A DNA stretch of 39,196 nt from an uncultured Collinsella sp. GTDB lineage: Bacteria > Actinomycetota > Coriobacteriia > Coriobacteriales > Coriobacteriaceae. The position numbers were made by a program, and so were the translations under genes. Under the pieces are notes generated by a model. That model did not search any database and was not told the DNA's origin. It saw only the letters and a program-made list of their open reading frames with translations. Every line of letters starts with the position of its first letter. The first letter of the stretch is position 1. Shown here piece by piece: positions 15,129-22,751 of this stretch. The stretch lies in assembly GCA_900751695.1 (NCBI GenBank), contig CAADSS010000074.1, forward strand, positions 1-39,196, written 5' to 3'.

Positions 15129-15731
15129 CTAGTGCACCAGTTTGCCAAATTGAGTAGCACGAACAATCAGCGTTACGCCAAACACCAGCAGTGCGGCGCC
15201 GCTAAAGATGACGAGCATCTTGGCCGACCACAGCGGATAGATAAACACGAACATGCCGGCGATGATGGAGAGTGCGCCGCTCAGGATGGCGAGGGCGCGG
15301 TTGGACGAAAGCTCGGACTCCAGAATGGACATGACACCTTCGACAATCCAGCCAAAGCCGGCCACGATAACCACCATCGTGGTGAGCGTCGCGGTCGAGA
15401 AGGCCTGGTTGCGCAGGATTATGGCGCCGCCCAAGATAATGAGTAGGTTGGAGATGATGCTCGTCACGCGCCAGCCGGTGGGCAGCAGCGGCTCAAAAAT
15501 GGCAGTGAACAGCCTGATGGCAGCAGTGATTACAAAGTAAAAACCCAGGACAGTCGTCAAAAAGACGAGGGACTTGGCGGGTGCAAAAAGCAGCGCGATA
15601 CCAGCAATGAGCGCTAAGACGCCCGTGATGGCGTAAATCCAGCGCACGGCCTTGCCGGCTTTGCCCGCCATGCTTTTCTCGTCAAATCCAAACTGGCTCG
15701 ATTTTTGGTCATCGTTCTTAAAGATGCCCAT
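15129..15731 (-). CDS. HdeD/DUF308 family membrane protein
   Basis: A 200-aa integral membrane protein with about six hydrophobic helices, starting after a polar ~30-residue N-terminus. The repeated pattern of Gly-rich helices (ITGVLALIAGIALLFAP, IIAGMFVFIYPLWS) is that of the DUF308/HdeD family. HdeD is linked to acid resistance in E. coli, but most members have no known role. The ATG follows GGAGAC. It forms a two-gene unit with the DUF188 gene downstream. Confidence 0.8.
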   Translation of the reverse strand: MGIFKNDDQKSSQFGFDEKSMAGKAGKAVRWIYAITGVLALIAGIALLFAPAKSLVFLTTVLGFYFVITAAIRLFTAIFEPLLPTGWRVTSIISNLLIILGGAIILRNQAFSTATLTTMVVIVAGFGWIVEGVMSILESELSSNRALAILSGALSIIAGMFVFIYPLWSAKMLVIFSGAALLVFGVTLIVRATQFGKLVH

Positions 15732-15919
15732 AATGTCTCCTTTCCGTGCGGCGTAAGCCTTGATCGTTACAACCAGTATCGCCTAAAGGCGCTGGCGTAT
15801 GGGTCGGAGAGGGCGAAACGTAACCCAAAGGCCCCGAATTGTTTCCGTTGTTCCCCACGTTGCGATTTTCTATTCAACAGGTGTAGAACATTGCAGCCCT
15901 GTTCGTTATTGCCTACGTT

Positions 15920-15938
15920 TTAGGTTAGATTTTCCTAA
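15920..15938. promoter_or_regulatory. candidate DtxR/IdeR-type box upstream of the nitroreductase
   Basis: The 19-bp TTAGGTTAGATTTTCCTAA keeps both outer arms of the classical DtxR/IdeR operator (TTAGGTTAG...CCTAA) and differs mainly in the centre. It lies 29 bp before the nitroreductase start and would overlap a possible -10 (TTAGAT). A DtxR-family regulator is encoded in this window at 6967-7356. Confidence 0.5.
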
Positions 15939-15966
15939 GGACAATTGGCTTGTATTGGGGGTCCCT

Positions 15967-16638
15967 ATGAACGAAGCAGTTCCCGAGGCGCCGTCGAGTG
16001 TCGAATCGATGGCAGAGCAGGGTTGCGAAAAGCTCGGCTTGGAAGCGTTTGATGCGCTGGTCCGTCGTGCCCGTACGTGCCGCCGTTTTGACGAGTCCAT
16101 GCGCGTGCCGCGTGAGTTTTTGCTCGAGCTGGCAGAGCTGGCTCACCTGACTCCCTGTGGTGCCAATGCTCAGCGTCTTCGTTTTCATGTGGTGAGCGAT
16201 GCCGAGGATTGCGCGCGCGTATTTGATGAGCTCGCGTGGGCCGGTGCGCTTAAGGATTGGCCGGGTCCTGCCGAGGGTGAGCGCCCGACCGGCTACATCG
16301 CGATTTTGGCCGAGCGCGCCGTTCCGGGCAAGCCCGCCGCTCCCATTACCGAGGTCGACACGGGCATTGCCGCGCAGACGATGATGCTCGCCGCCCGCAG
16401 CGCCACGCCCGAGGTGGCAGTCTGCATGTTCAAGGCCTTTACGCCCCACGCGATCGATGCCATGGGGCTCGATAACGACAAGTATGAGCTCAAGCTGATC
16501 ATGGCGTTTGGCGTTCCGGCCGAGACACAGGTGATCGATGCGATCGATTCCAACCCCGACGGCTCCATCAATTATTGGCGCGACGAGGCGCGGGTGCACC
16601 ACGTACCCAAGCGTCCGCTTGCCGACGTGCTGCTGTAG
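15967..16638 (+). CDS. nitroreductase family protein
   Basis: A 223-aa flavoprotein. The early segment FDALVRRARTCRRFDESMRVPREFLLELAELAHLTPCGANAQRLRF is the usual nitroreductase opening, with the Arg-rich FMN phosphate contact (RTCRRF) and the Pro/Asn active-site region (TPCGANAQ). The C-terminal IMAFGVPAE fits the family. These enzymes reduce nitro groups, quinones or other electron acceptors with NAD(P)H. The ATG at 15967 has only a GGGGG tract upstream; extending the frame further upstream gives residues unlike the family. It stands alone behind an iron-box-like site and ends at a CACCACAAAGG hairpin. Confidence 0.82.
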   Translation: MNEAVPEAPSSVESMAEQGCEKLGLEAFDALVRRARTCRRFDESMRVPREFLLELAELAHLTPCGANAQRLRFHVVSDAEDCARVFDELAWAGALKDWPGPAEGERPTGYIAILAERAVPGKPAAPITEVDTGIAAQTMMLAARSATPEVAVCMFKAFTPHAIDAMGLDNDKYELKLIMAFGVPAETQVIDAIDSNPDGSINYWRDEARVHHVPKRPLADVLL

Positions 16639-16673
16639 TTGTGCGTCGTTGCGGTGCAATCCGGCGGCAAAAT

Positions 16674-16704
16674 CACCACAAAGGCTCCTGTCCTCTTTGT
16701 GGTG
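16674..16704. repeat. CACCACAAAGG hairpin family, copy 1
   Basis: CACCACAAAG and CTTTGTGGTG pair perfectly over 10 bp around a CTCCTGTCC-type loop. The same arms and similar loops occur at 31061, 31999, 33584 and 33992. Here no long T-run follows, so termination is uncertain. Confidence 0.7.
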
Positions 16705-16721
16705 GTACGAGGGGAGGGTGT

Positions 16722-17264
16722 GTGGCAGATCTGTATTTGGTGCGGCATGGGCAGACTGAGCTCAATGTGCAGAGCATTTTGCAGGGCTGGCACGATTCGC
16801 CGCTTACGGCGCGCGGGCGCGAGCAGGCGCTGGCGACGCGCGCGGCGTTTGAGGCGCGCGGCGTGGCCTTTGACCATGTGTATTCCTCGCCGTTGGGCCG
16901 GGCGCGGCATACGGCCGAGCTTATCGTTGGCGAGGGCCGTTCCATTGAGCTGGTCGATGACCTGCGTGAGTGGCATTTTGGCTCGCTGGAGGGCACATCA
17001 AATCGCGAGATGCCGCCGCAGCCCTGGGGCGATTATCCGGTGGCCTTTGGCGGCGAGTCGGAAGTGCAGCTTCAGTCGCGCATGGTCGCGGCGCTGTCCC
17101 GCATCATGGCCAGGCCGCAGCACGACTGCGTGCTGGCGGTTTCCCATGGCTCAGCCTGCCAGGAGTTTCTTGAGTATGTGACTGGCGAGGGGGAGCTACC
17201 CGACAACGGTGCCGTGCTTCATTTTGGCTATTGCGACGGGGCGTTTTCGCTCTTGGGTTGGTAA
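16722..17264 (+). CDS. histidine phosphatase (phosphoglycerate mutase-like), copy 1
   Basis: A 180-aa protein of the branch-1 histidine phosphatase superfamily. The catalytic RHG is in LYLVRHGQTELN near the N-terminus; the second catalytic His is in AVSHGSACQEF; LREWHFGSLEG supplies the acid region. The GTG at 16722 is the likely start: it follows GGGGAGGG and places VRHG at the normal distance. The next gene is a clear paralogue 17 bp downstream. Substrates of this superfamily range from phosphoglycerate and fructose bisphosphate to cofactors such as alpha-ribazole phosphate, so no specific assignment is made. Confidence 0.82.
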   Translation: MADLYLVRHGQTELNVQSILQGWHDSPLTARGREQALATRAAFEARGVAFDHVYSSPLGRARHTAELIVGEGRSIELVDDLREWHFGSLEGTSNREMPPQPWGDYPVAFGGESEVQLQSRMVAALSRIMARPQHDCVLAVSHGSACQEFLEYVTGEGELPDNGAVLHFGYCDGAFSLLGW

Positions 17265-17281
17265 CGAACGAAAGGACCCCT

Positions 17282-17917
17282 ATGAATAAAGATCTGTATC
17301 TGGTCCGTCATGGACAGACGATATTCAACCTTAAGCGTATCATTCAGGGGTGGAGTGACTCGCCGCTTACGCAGTTGGGTTGCGACCAGGCGGCGCGCGC
17401 CGGCATGTTTTTACGTGCGCGTGGCATTGAGCCCGATCATGCCTACACCTCCACGCTTCATCGCACCGAGCAGACTATCGCCAACTTGTGGCCGGGCTTG
17501 GCGTACGAGCGCCTGGACGGTCTGCGCGAGTGGTTCTTTGGCGACTTTGAGGCCGAGCGCGTGATGCTTATGCCCGAGCGCCCGTGGCGCGACTTCTATT
17601 GCCAGTTTGGCGGCGAGGGCCAGATGCAAGTGCGCGAGCGCATGGTGGCGACGCTGATCGAGCTTATGCAGCGTCCGGACCATACGTGCGTGCTCGCGGT
17701 AAGCCATGGCTCGGCCATCAAGGAGTTTATGGATCACGTGAAGGGTGCGGCGGCCGACGAGCGCGATCGCGTGCCGGGCAACTGCGCGGTGCTGCACTTT
17801 GCGTTTGACGACGAATCCGACACGTTTGAGCTGATTGAGATTTTTACGCAGGAGGATTACGCACGCGAGCTGGGGCTTGAACCGCTCGTGGCGGCAGCAG
17901 GCCCGCAGCGGGGATAA
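17282..17917 (+). CDS. histidine phosphatase (phosphoglycerate mutase-like), copy 2
   Basis: A 211-aa paralogue of the preceding gene. It keeps LYLVRHGQTIFN with the catalytic RHG, the LREWFFG block and AVSHGSAIKEF with the second His. The usual LEG acid segment is changed to FEAE, and the C-terminus is ~30 residues longer. The ATG follows GAAAGGA. Tandem arrangement and the shared LREW block suggest a local duplication with later divergence. It converges on the DUF1015-like gene and is closed by a strong hairpin. Confidence 0.85.
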   Translation: MNKDLYLVRHGQTIFNLKRIIQGWSDSPLTQLGCDQAARAGMFLRARGIEPDHAYTSTLHRTEQTIANLWPGLAYERLDGLREWFFGDFEAERVMLMPERPWRDFYCQFGGEGQMQVRERMVATLIELMQRPDHTCVLAVSHGSAIKEFMDHVKGAAADERDRVPGNCAVLHFAFDDESDTFELIEIFTQEDYARELGLEPLVAAAGPQRG

Positions 17918-17964
17918 CGTGAGCGTGGCGGCACGGGTCGCCGGCATAACTTCTCGACGCAAAA

Positions 17965-18001
17965 GGGGCGGAGATGCATGTACCTGCTGCATCTCCGCCC
18001 C
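17965..18001. terminator. bidirectional terminator hairpin
   Basis: GGGGCGGAGATGCA (17965-17978) and TGCATCTCCGCCCC (17988-18001) form a perfect 14-bp stem with a 9-nt loop between convergent genes. On the minus strand TTTT follows directly; on the plus strand CTGTTTGTT follows. Confidence 0.85.
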
Positions 18002-18046
18002 CTGTTTGTTGAGCTGCCGATTTTTGTGCTGGACGGTCTGGTCTTG

Positions 18047-18730
18047 CTAGAACCGCGCGACTTGGTGCGTGAGCAGACCCGTCGGAACCTGCGGCGCGCC
18101 GCCGCTGACCTGCGCGGCGGGGAAGAGCGCAGCTACGGCAAAGTTGAACGGCTCCTTGCCGGTGTACGTTCCGGCGGCACGGGCCTCATCGGCCAGCAGC
18201 TGCGACGCCCCGGCCAGCGCGGCAGCGTAGGCGGGGTCGTCGGCCAGTGCCGGCTCTGGTACTTGGTCGAGCATGGCACGGATGGCGGCAACAGCGTCCT
18301 CGCGCTTGACCTCCCACACGCGGTGCGTAATGCCCGCGGGGTCGGTGACGGCGTAGAGCGAGGCGCCCTCTTTGGCAGCGCCCAGGATGATGTCCATGAC
18401 GGGCGACGCCTCGTAGGCGAGCGACACGGGGCGCGGCTGAACTTTGAGTTCGGCGATCGCGCGCGCGGCGGCGGCCACGTCGGCGCTGGCATCGCCCTTG
18501 CCGCCCGCAAGTACACTCGTCGGGCAGATCGCCACGACACCCGTCACACGTCCCGGCTCGCCCGAGCATTCGTACACGTAATACGCCGCACCCGGGTCCT
18601 TGAGCATCAGACCATCGGCAATGGCTCCGCGCAGGGCATCGTTGCCGCTTAGGATGCTGCCCATTGCAGGCAGCGCCTCGAGCACGCGGTCCTGAGCCGG
18701 GCGGATGCAGGGAAACGGAAGTGCTTTCAT
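18047..18730 (-). CDS. DUF1015-like protein, short form
   Basis: A 227-aa protein. Its patterns, an N-terminal RPAQDRVLEALP, then LMLKDPGAAYYVYE, a Gly-rich turn GVVAICP, SLAYEASPVMDIIL and AGITHRVWEV, recall the DUF1015 family, which is often found beside serA/serC. Full DUF1015 proteins run to about 400 residues and include a conserved HEKT segment that is not seen here, so this is either a divergent short relative or a shortened copy. AGGAC precedes the ATG. It lies 39 bp after the M20 peptidase gene and probably shares its transcript. Function of the family is unknown. Confidence 0.55.
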   Translation of the reverse strand: MKALPFPCIRPAQDRVLEALPAMGSILSGNDALRGAIADGLMLKDPGAAYYVYECSGEPGRVTGVVAICPTSVLAGGKGDASADVAAAARAIAELKVQPRPVSLAYEASPVMDIILGAAKEGASLYAVTDPAGITHRVWEVKREDAVAAIRAMLDQVPEPALADDPAYAAALAGASQLLADEARAAGTYTGKEPFNFAVAALFPAAQVSGGAPQVPTGLLTHQVARF

Positions 18731-18769
18731 GGGCGGTCCTAACGCGCGAGTCGGTTTGTTCGCGGCTTA

Positions 18770-19990
18770 TTATGCCCCAACTTGGCCGCTCGCGTCCCAG
18801 AGCACGTTATCGGCGAGCGCGATTAGCACCTGCTGACAACGAACGATATCGGCGTGGGGCACATATTCGTTGGGCTTGTGCGCGAGCGCGAGCGACCCGG
18901 GACCGTAGCTCATGCAATTGCGGTTACCTGTCTTGCCGGCAATGACGGCGGTGTCGGTGTAGCCGGTAAAGAAGCCAACGGTCGTGTCCGCGTCCGTCAC
19001 GTCATCGGCGGCACGCTTGAGCGCTGCTAGAAGGGGAGAGTTTGGGTCGCGCTCGATGGCGGGGCGGTCGCCCGTCACGACGTAGCTGCCGTGGCAACCG
19101 GGAATGGCGGCTTCGGCGACGGCGATGGCCTGCTCTACCATGCGCGTTACGGCGGCCGTATCGGTCGGCGGGGTCAGGCGCATGTCGACCCAGACTTTGG
19201 CGCGGTCGGGTACGACGTAGGGGCGATATCCGCCCTCGATTTGGCCGAACGTGATGGTCGAAGGCCCCAGCTCATCGTGTGCGGGCAGCGCCACAAACGC
19301 GCGACGGAGCGAACACACGACCTCGGCCATGGCGGCGACGGCATCCGCGCCCTTCCAGGGCCGGCTTGCATGCGCCGTCACGCCATCCATTTCAATCTCG
19401 AACCACGTACGCCCCTTGTGCGCCACCTGGATCTGTCCGTCGGTGGGCTCGGTGTCCAGCACCCATTCGCGCGAACCGACCCAGCCGGCATCGATGGCTG
19501 CCTCGGAGCCTCGCATAAAGTCTTCCTCGTCGACCGAGCAGATGAGCGAAAAGCCGCGGCGGGGCAGCGCGCCATCCGCCGCCACGCGCTCGAGCGTATG
19601 GACCAGTGCGGCAATGGCACAGGCCAGGCCACCCTTCATATCGCAGGCGCCGCGGCCGTAGAGCTTGCCGTCGCGCACGACCGCCCCGAGCGGCGTAATG
19701 TCCGCGTCCCAGCCGTCGCCCAAGGTGACTGTATCCATGTGGCAGATGTAGACGAGCCGTGGCTCGTCGCTCAAACCGGGCACGGTGACCATGAGATTGC
19801 GGCGTCCGGTCAGCACCTCGAGTTCCTCAACCTGCACGGCATGGAGCACCGGATGACTCAACCGCTCCAATTGAGCCTCAACCAACACTTTGATATAGCG
19901 TTCAATCTCGCCCTCATACGCACCTGGGTCGGAACTGTCGATCCGCACGAGCCCTTGCGTAAGCCGCCAAGCAAAATCTGTATCAACCAT
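18770..19990 (-). CDS. M20 family metallopeptidase (ArgE/DapE/succinyl-DAP desuccinylase-like)
   Basis: A 406-aa zinc hydrolase. Metal ligands are recognisable in ICHMDTV (His84, Asp86), GACDMKGG (Asp117), SVDEED (catalytic Glu155 and ligand Glu156) and a late PHAD. The lid domain contains TAHASRPWKGADA (His207). The family cleaves N-acyl or peptide bonds of amino-acid derivatives; sequence alone does not decide between DapE, ArgE and peptidase. The start ATG at 19990 has GAGGTG upstream; earlier in-frame codons read through a terminator. It is followed by the DUF1015-like gene and preceded by the serC-serA unit, from which it is separated by a terminator. Confidence 0.83.
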   Translation of the reverse strand: MVDTDFAWRLTQGLVRIDSSDPGAYEGEIERYIKVLVEAQLERLSHPVLHAVQVEELEVLTGRRNLMVTVPGLSDEPRLVYICHMDTVTLGDGWDADITPLGAVVRDGKLYGRGACDMKGGLACAIAALVHTLERVAADGALPRRGFSLICSVDEEDFMRGSEAAIDAGWVGSREWVLDTEPTDGQIQVAHKGRTWFEIEMDGVTAHASRPWKGADAVAAMAEVVCSLRRAFVALPAHDELGPSTITFGQIEGGYRPYVVPDRAKVWVDMRLTPPTDTAAVTRMVEQAIAVAEAAIPGCHGSYVVTGDRPAIERDPNSPLLAALKRAADDVTDADTTVGFFTGYTDTAVIAGKTGNRNCMSYGPGSLALAHKPNEYVPHADIVRCQQVLIALADNVLWDASGQVGA

Positions 19991-20068
19991 AGGCACCTCA
20001 CAGATAGTTAGGTCAACATACAAATTGTATGTCAAGAAGCGGCTCGGTGCATTTAATGGAGCGCTCAC

Positions 20069-20104
20069 AAAAACGGGGGCGCCTCTCGTGCGAAAGGCGC
20101 CCCC
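20069..20104 (-). terminator. rho-independent terminator of serC-serA
   Basis: On the minus strand GGGGGCGCC and GGCGCCCCC pair over 9 bp around a 12-nt loop and are followed by GTTTTTG. It lies 64 bp past the serA stop. Confidence 0.85.
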
Positions 20105-20167
20105 GCGGGCATTCAATGTCAGTAACGGGCAGGCCACATGGGGAACTGCCCGTCAGATCAGCCGGCG

Positions 20168-21331
20168 CTATTTGATCACGCGCACGCGATACATCGACGG
20201 AATCTGCTTGAGCGCCTCGATGGTGCTGCTGTCCAGGTGCTCGTCGGTGTCGAACATGGTGTAGGCGTTCTCGCCGGCAGACTCGTTGGTCATACGCTGC
20301 ACGTTGGCATTGTCCTTGGCCAGGATTGCCGTGATCTGACCGATCATGTTGGGCACGTTGGCGTGCAGGCAGGCGATGCGGCTTGCGGCGCGCGCCTTGC
20401 CCATGCTGCAGGCGGGGTAGTTGACGCTGTGCGCGATGTTGCCGTTCTCCAGGTAATCCTTAAGCTCGCTGATGGCCATGTCGGCGCAGTTGGCCTCGGC
20501 CTCGCCAGTGCCGGCGCCCGAGTGCGTGGTGATAAACGTATTGGGCATCTTGACGGTCTTGGGCGTGGCGAAGTCGCAGCTAAACCAGCTGAGCTTGCCC
20601 TCGCGCAGGGCGGCGTCGACGGCGTCCTCGTCAATGATGGTCTCGCGCGCGTAGTTGATGAGCACGGCGTCGGGCGCCAGCAGGTTAATCTGCTCGGAGC
20701 TGATCATGCCGATGGTGTCAGCCTTGCTGGGCACATGCACGGTGAGGTAGTCGCAGCCACGGCAGAGGTCCTCGAGCGTGCCCACGCGCTGCACCTCGCG
20801 GCTCAGCACCCACGCGTGCTCAACGGAAATGAACGGATCGTAGCCGTAGACGTCCATGCCCAGATCGACGCAGGCGTTGGCGACCTTGGAGCCCACGTTG
20901 CCCAGACCGATAACGCCGATGCGCTTGCCCTTGAGCTCGCGGCCCACAAAGGCCTTCTTGGCCTTCTCGGCGTCGACCTGGATCTCGGGGTCGTCGGCGT
21001 TGTCGCGCACCCAGTTCATCGATTGCACCACGCCGCGGCTCGAAAGCACCAGCATGCCCAGGACGAGCTCCTTGACGGCGTTGCTGTTGGCACCGGGGGA
21101 GTTAAAGACGACGACACCTTTCTTGGCGTACTCTTCGACGGGGATGTTGTTGACGCCGGCACCGCAGCGGGCGATGGCGCGGATGCCTTCGGGCAGCTCG
21201 TAGCCGTGCAGGTCGGTCGAGCGCATCAGGATCGCGTCGGCCTCCTCGGCGGTGCTTACAAACTCGTAGCCCTCGCCAAACTCGACTTTGCCGTCTTTAG
21301 TGATGTCGTCGATGGTCTTAATCTTGCGCAT
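20168..21331 (-). CDS. serA: D-3-phosphoglycerate dehydrogenase
   Basis: A 387-aa enzyme that oxidises 3-phosphoglycerate to 3-phosphohydroxypyruvate, the first step of serine synthesis. The substrate domain is split around the NAD domain, whose Rossmann motif is GVIGLGNVGSKVANACVDLG. Catalytic residues are suggested by INYARETIIDEDA and by the THSGAG region where most D-hydroxyacid dehydrogenases have a His. The last ~80 residues (ACLHANVPNMIGQITAILA) form an ACT domain for serine feedback control. AAGGAG precedes the ATG, 69 bp after serC, so the two form an operon. Confidence 0.92.
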   Translation of the reverse strand: MRKIKTIDDITKDGKVEFGEGYEFVSTAEEADAILMRSTDLHGYELPEGIRAIARCGAGVNNIPVEEYAKKGVVVFNSPGANSNAVKELVLGMLVLSSRGVVQSMNWVRDNADDPEIQVDAEKAKKAFVGRELKGKRIGVIGLGNVGSKVANACVDLGMDVYGYDPFISVEHAWVLSREVQRVGTLEDLCRGCDYLTVHVPSKADTIGMISSEQINLLAPDAVLINYARETIIDEDAVDAALREGKLSWFSCDFATPKTVKMPNTFITTHSGAGTGEAEANCADMAISELKDYLENGNIAHSVNYPACSMGKARAASRIACLHANVPNMIGQITAILAKDNANVQRMTNESAGENAYTMFDTDEHLDSSTIEALKQIPSMYRVRVIK

Positions 21332-21400
21332 GAAAAACTCCTTGGCAGGTTTGTTTAAAACAAGTGGTTTGAAGTGGCTGGTCGGCCCGCGTGTTGCGGG

Positions 21401-22525
21401 CTAGTTAGATCGCGGACTCAAACTATGCTGCGCTTCGAAGTCCTTCATGTACGTGGCCAGCGCTTGCACGTCCTCCATGGTGACGGCGTTGTACACGCTT
21501 GCGCGCATGCCGCCGACGAGGCGATGGCCCTTGACGTTTTGAATCTGGTGCTCGGCCGCGCCTGCAACAAAGGCCGCATCGAGCTCGGCGTCGCCGGTGC
21601 GGAAGGTGACGTTGGCGATGGAGCGGCTGTCGGCCTGCGTTGTGCCATGGAACAGCTCGCTGTGCTCGAGCAGGTCGTAGAGCAGGTTGGCCTTGGCCCA
21701 GTTGCGCTCGGCCATGGCGGCAAGTCCGCCGGTCTGCTCAACCCAACGGAACACCTTGCCGCACACGTAGATGCCAAAGGTGTTGGGCGTGTTGAGCATG
21801 GAGCCCTTGGCGGCCTGGGTCTTAAGGTCCATGTACTGCGGCGTCTGCGCAAAGGCGGGGCTTTCGGCGATAAGGTCGTCGCGCACGATGACCACGGTCA
21901 CGCCTGCGGCGCCGGCGTTTTTCTGCGCGCCGGCGTAAATGAGCCCGTAGCGCTCAACGTCGAGCGGCTGTGACAAAAAGCAGCTCGAGACATCGGCGAC
22001 CAGCGGCACATCGCCGCAGTTGGGCAGCTCGTGGTACATGGTGCCAAAGATAGTGTTGTTCTGGCAGATGTAGACGTAGTCGAGCCCGTCGCCCGCGGCC
22101 TCGGCGGCAATGCGCGCGTTGACGTCGGCCATGTCTGGGATGCGGTCGAAATTGGTGTCCTCGGAGCTCGCGAGCAGCACGGCCTCGCCGTACTTGGCGG
22201 CCTCCTTGTACGCCTTGTTGGCAAAGTTGCCGGTCACGACGTAGCCGGCGCGGCCGCGGCGCATGAGGTTCATGGGGATGCCCGCAAACTGCAGCGTGGC
22301 GCCGCCCTGCAAAAACAGGACACGGTAGTTGTCGGGGATGCTCAGCAGGCGGCGCAGGGTTGCCTCGGCGTCGTCGATGATCTGCTGGTACATGCTAGAT
22401 CGATGGCTCATCTCGAGCACGGACATGCCGCAACCGCGGTAGTCCATCATCTCGTCGGCGATCTCGGCGAGCACGCTTGTGGGCAGTGCGGCCGGGCCAG
22501 CTGAGAAGTTGTGCACACGTGCCAT
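21401..22525 (-). CDS. serC: phosphoserine aminotransferase
   Basis: A 374-aa PLP enzyme of aminotransferase class V that converts 3-phosphohydroxypyruvate to phosphoserine using glutamate. The N-terminus FSAGPAALPTSVLAEI is diagnostic, the PLP lysine is in YAGAQKNAG, and FLQGGATLQF binds cofactor phosphate. The ATG follows GGGAG. First gene of serC-serA; upstream lies ~230 bp before the antiporter gene. Length is normal. Confidence 0.95.
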   Translation of the reverse strand: MARVHNFSAGPAALPTSVLAEIADEMMDYRGCGMSVLEMSHRSSMYQQIIDDAEATLRRLLSIPDNYRVLFLQGGATLQFAGIPMNLMRRGRAGYVVTGNFANKAYKEAAKYGEAVLLASSEDTNFDRIPDMADVNARIAAEAAGDGLDYVYICQNNTIFGTMYHELPNCGDVPLVADVSSCFLSQPLDVERYGLIYAGAQKNAGAAGVTVVIVRDDLIAESPAFAQTPQYMDLKTQAAKGSMLNTPNTFGIYVCGKVFRWVEQTGGLAAMAERNWAKANLLYDLLEHSELFHGTTQADSRSIANVTFRTGDAELDAAFVAGAAEHQIQNVKGHRLVGGMRASVYNAVTMEDVQALATYMKDFEAQHSLSPRSN

Positions 22526-22659
22526 CTTCTAGTCTCCCTCGTAGTCGTTTGAACGTTCGGGATACTTTAGCACAGTGGAGCGCTAGGCGCGACCGCATCA
22601 CGGTAAAACTCGACTACGCCGCTATGATTTACAGGATGGTTACATGGGGGAGGGGTGCT

Positions 22660-22734
22660 TTACTCCTCAGGCAAATCCAAATCTGCGAGCGAAGGCATGA
22701 GGTTCTCTAGGCGCTTGATCTCTTCGTCGCAAAT
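22660..22734 (-). other. possible tiny ORF or gene remnant with strong ribosome binding site
   Basis: Just after the antiporter stop the minus strand carries AGGAGG (22741-22746) and then a 24-codon open frame ending in TAA, reading ICDEEIKRLENLMP then SLADLDLPEE. The frame begins at an ATT 6 nt after AGGAGG; there is no normal start, and a TAG lies two codons before. It may be a small gene with a rare start, a decayed gene, or chance. The rest of the 226-bp gap between serC and the antiporter holds nothing else I can name. Confidence 0.3.
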
Positions 22735-22751
22735 TAGCTACCTCCTGGTCA

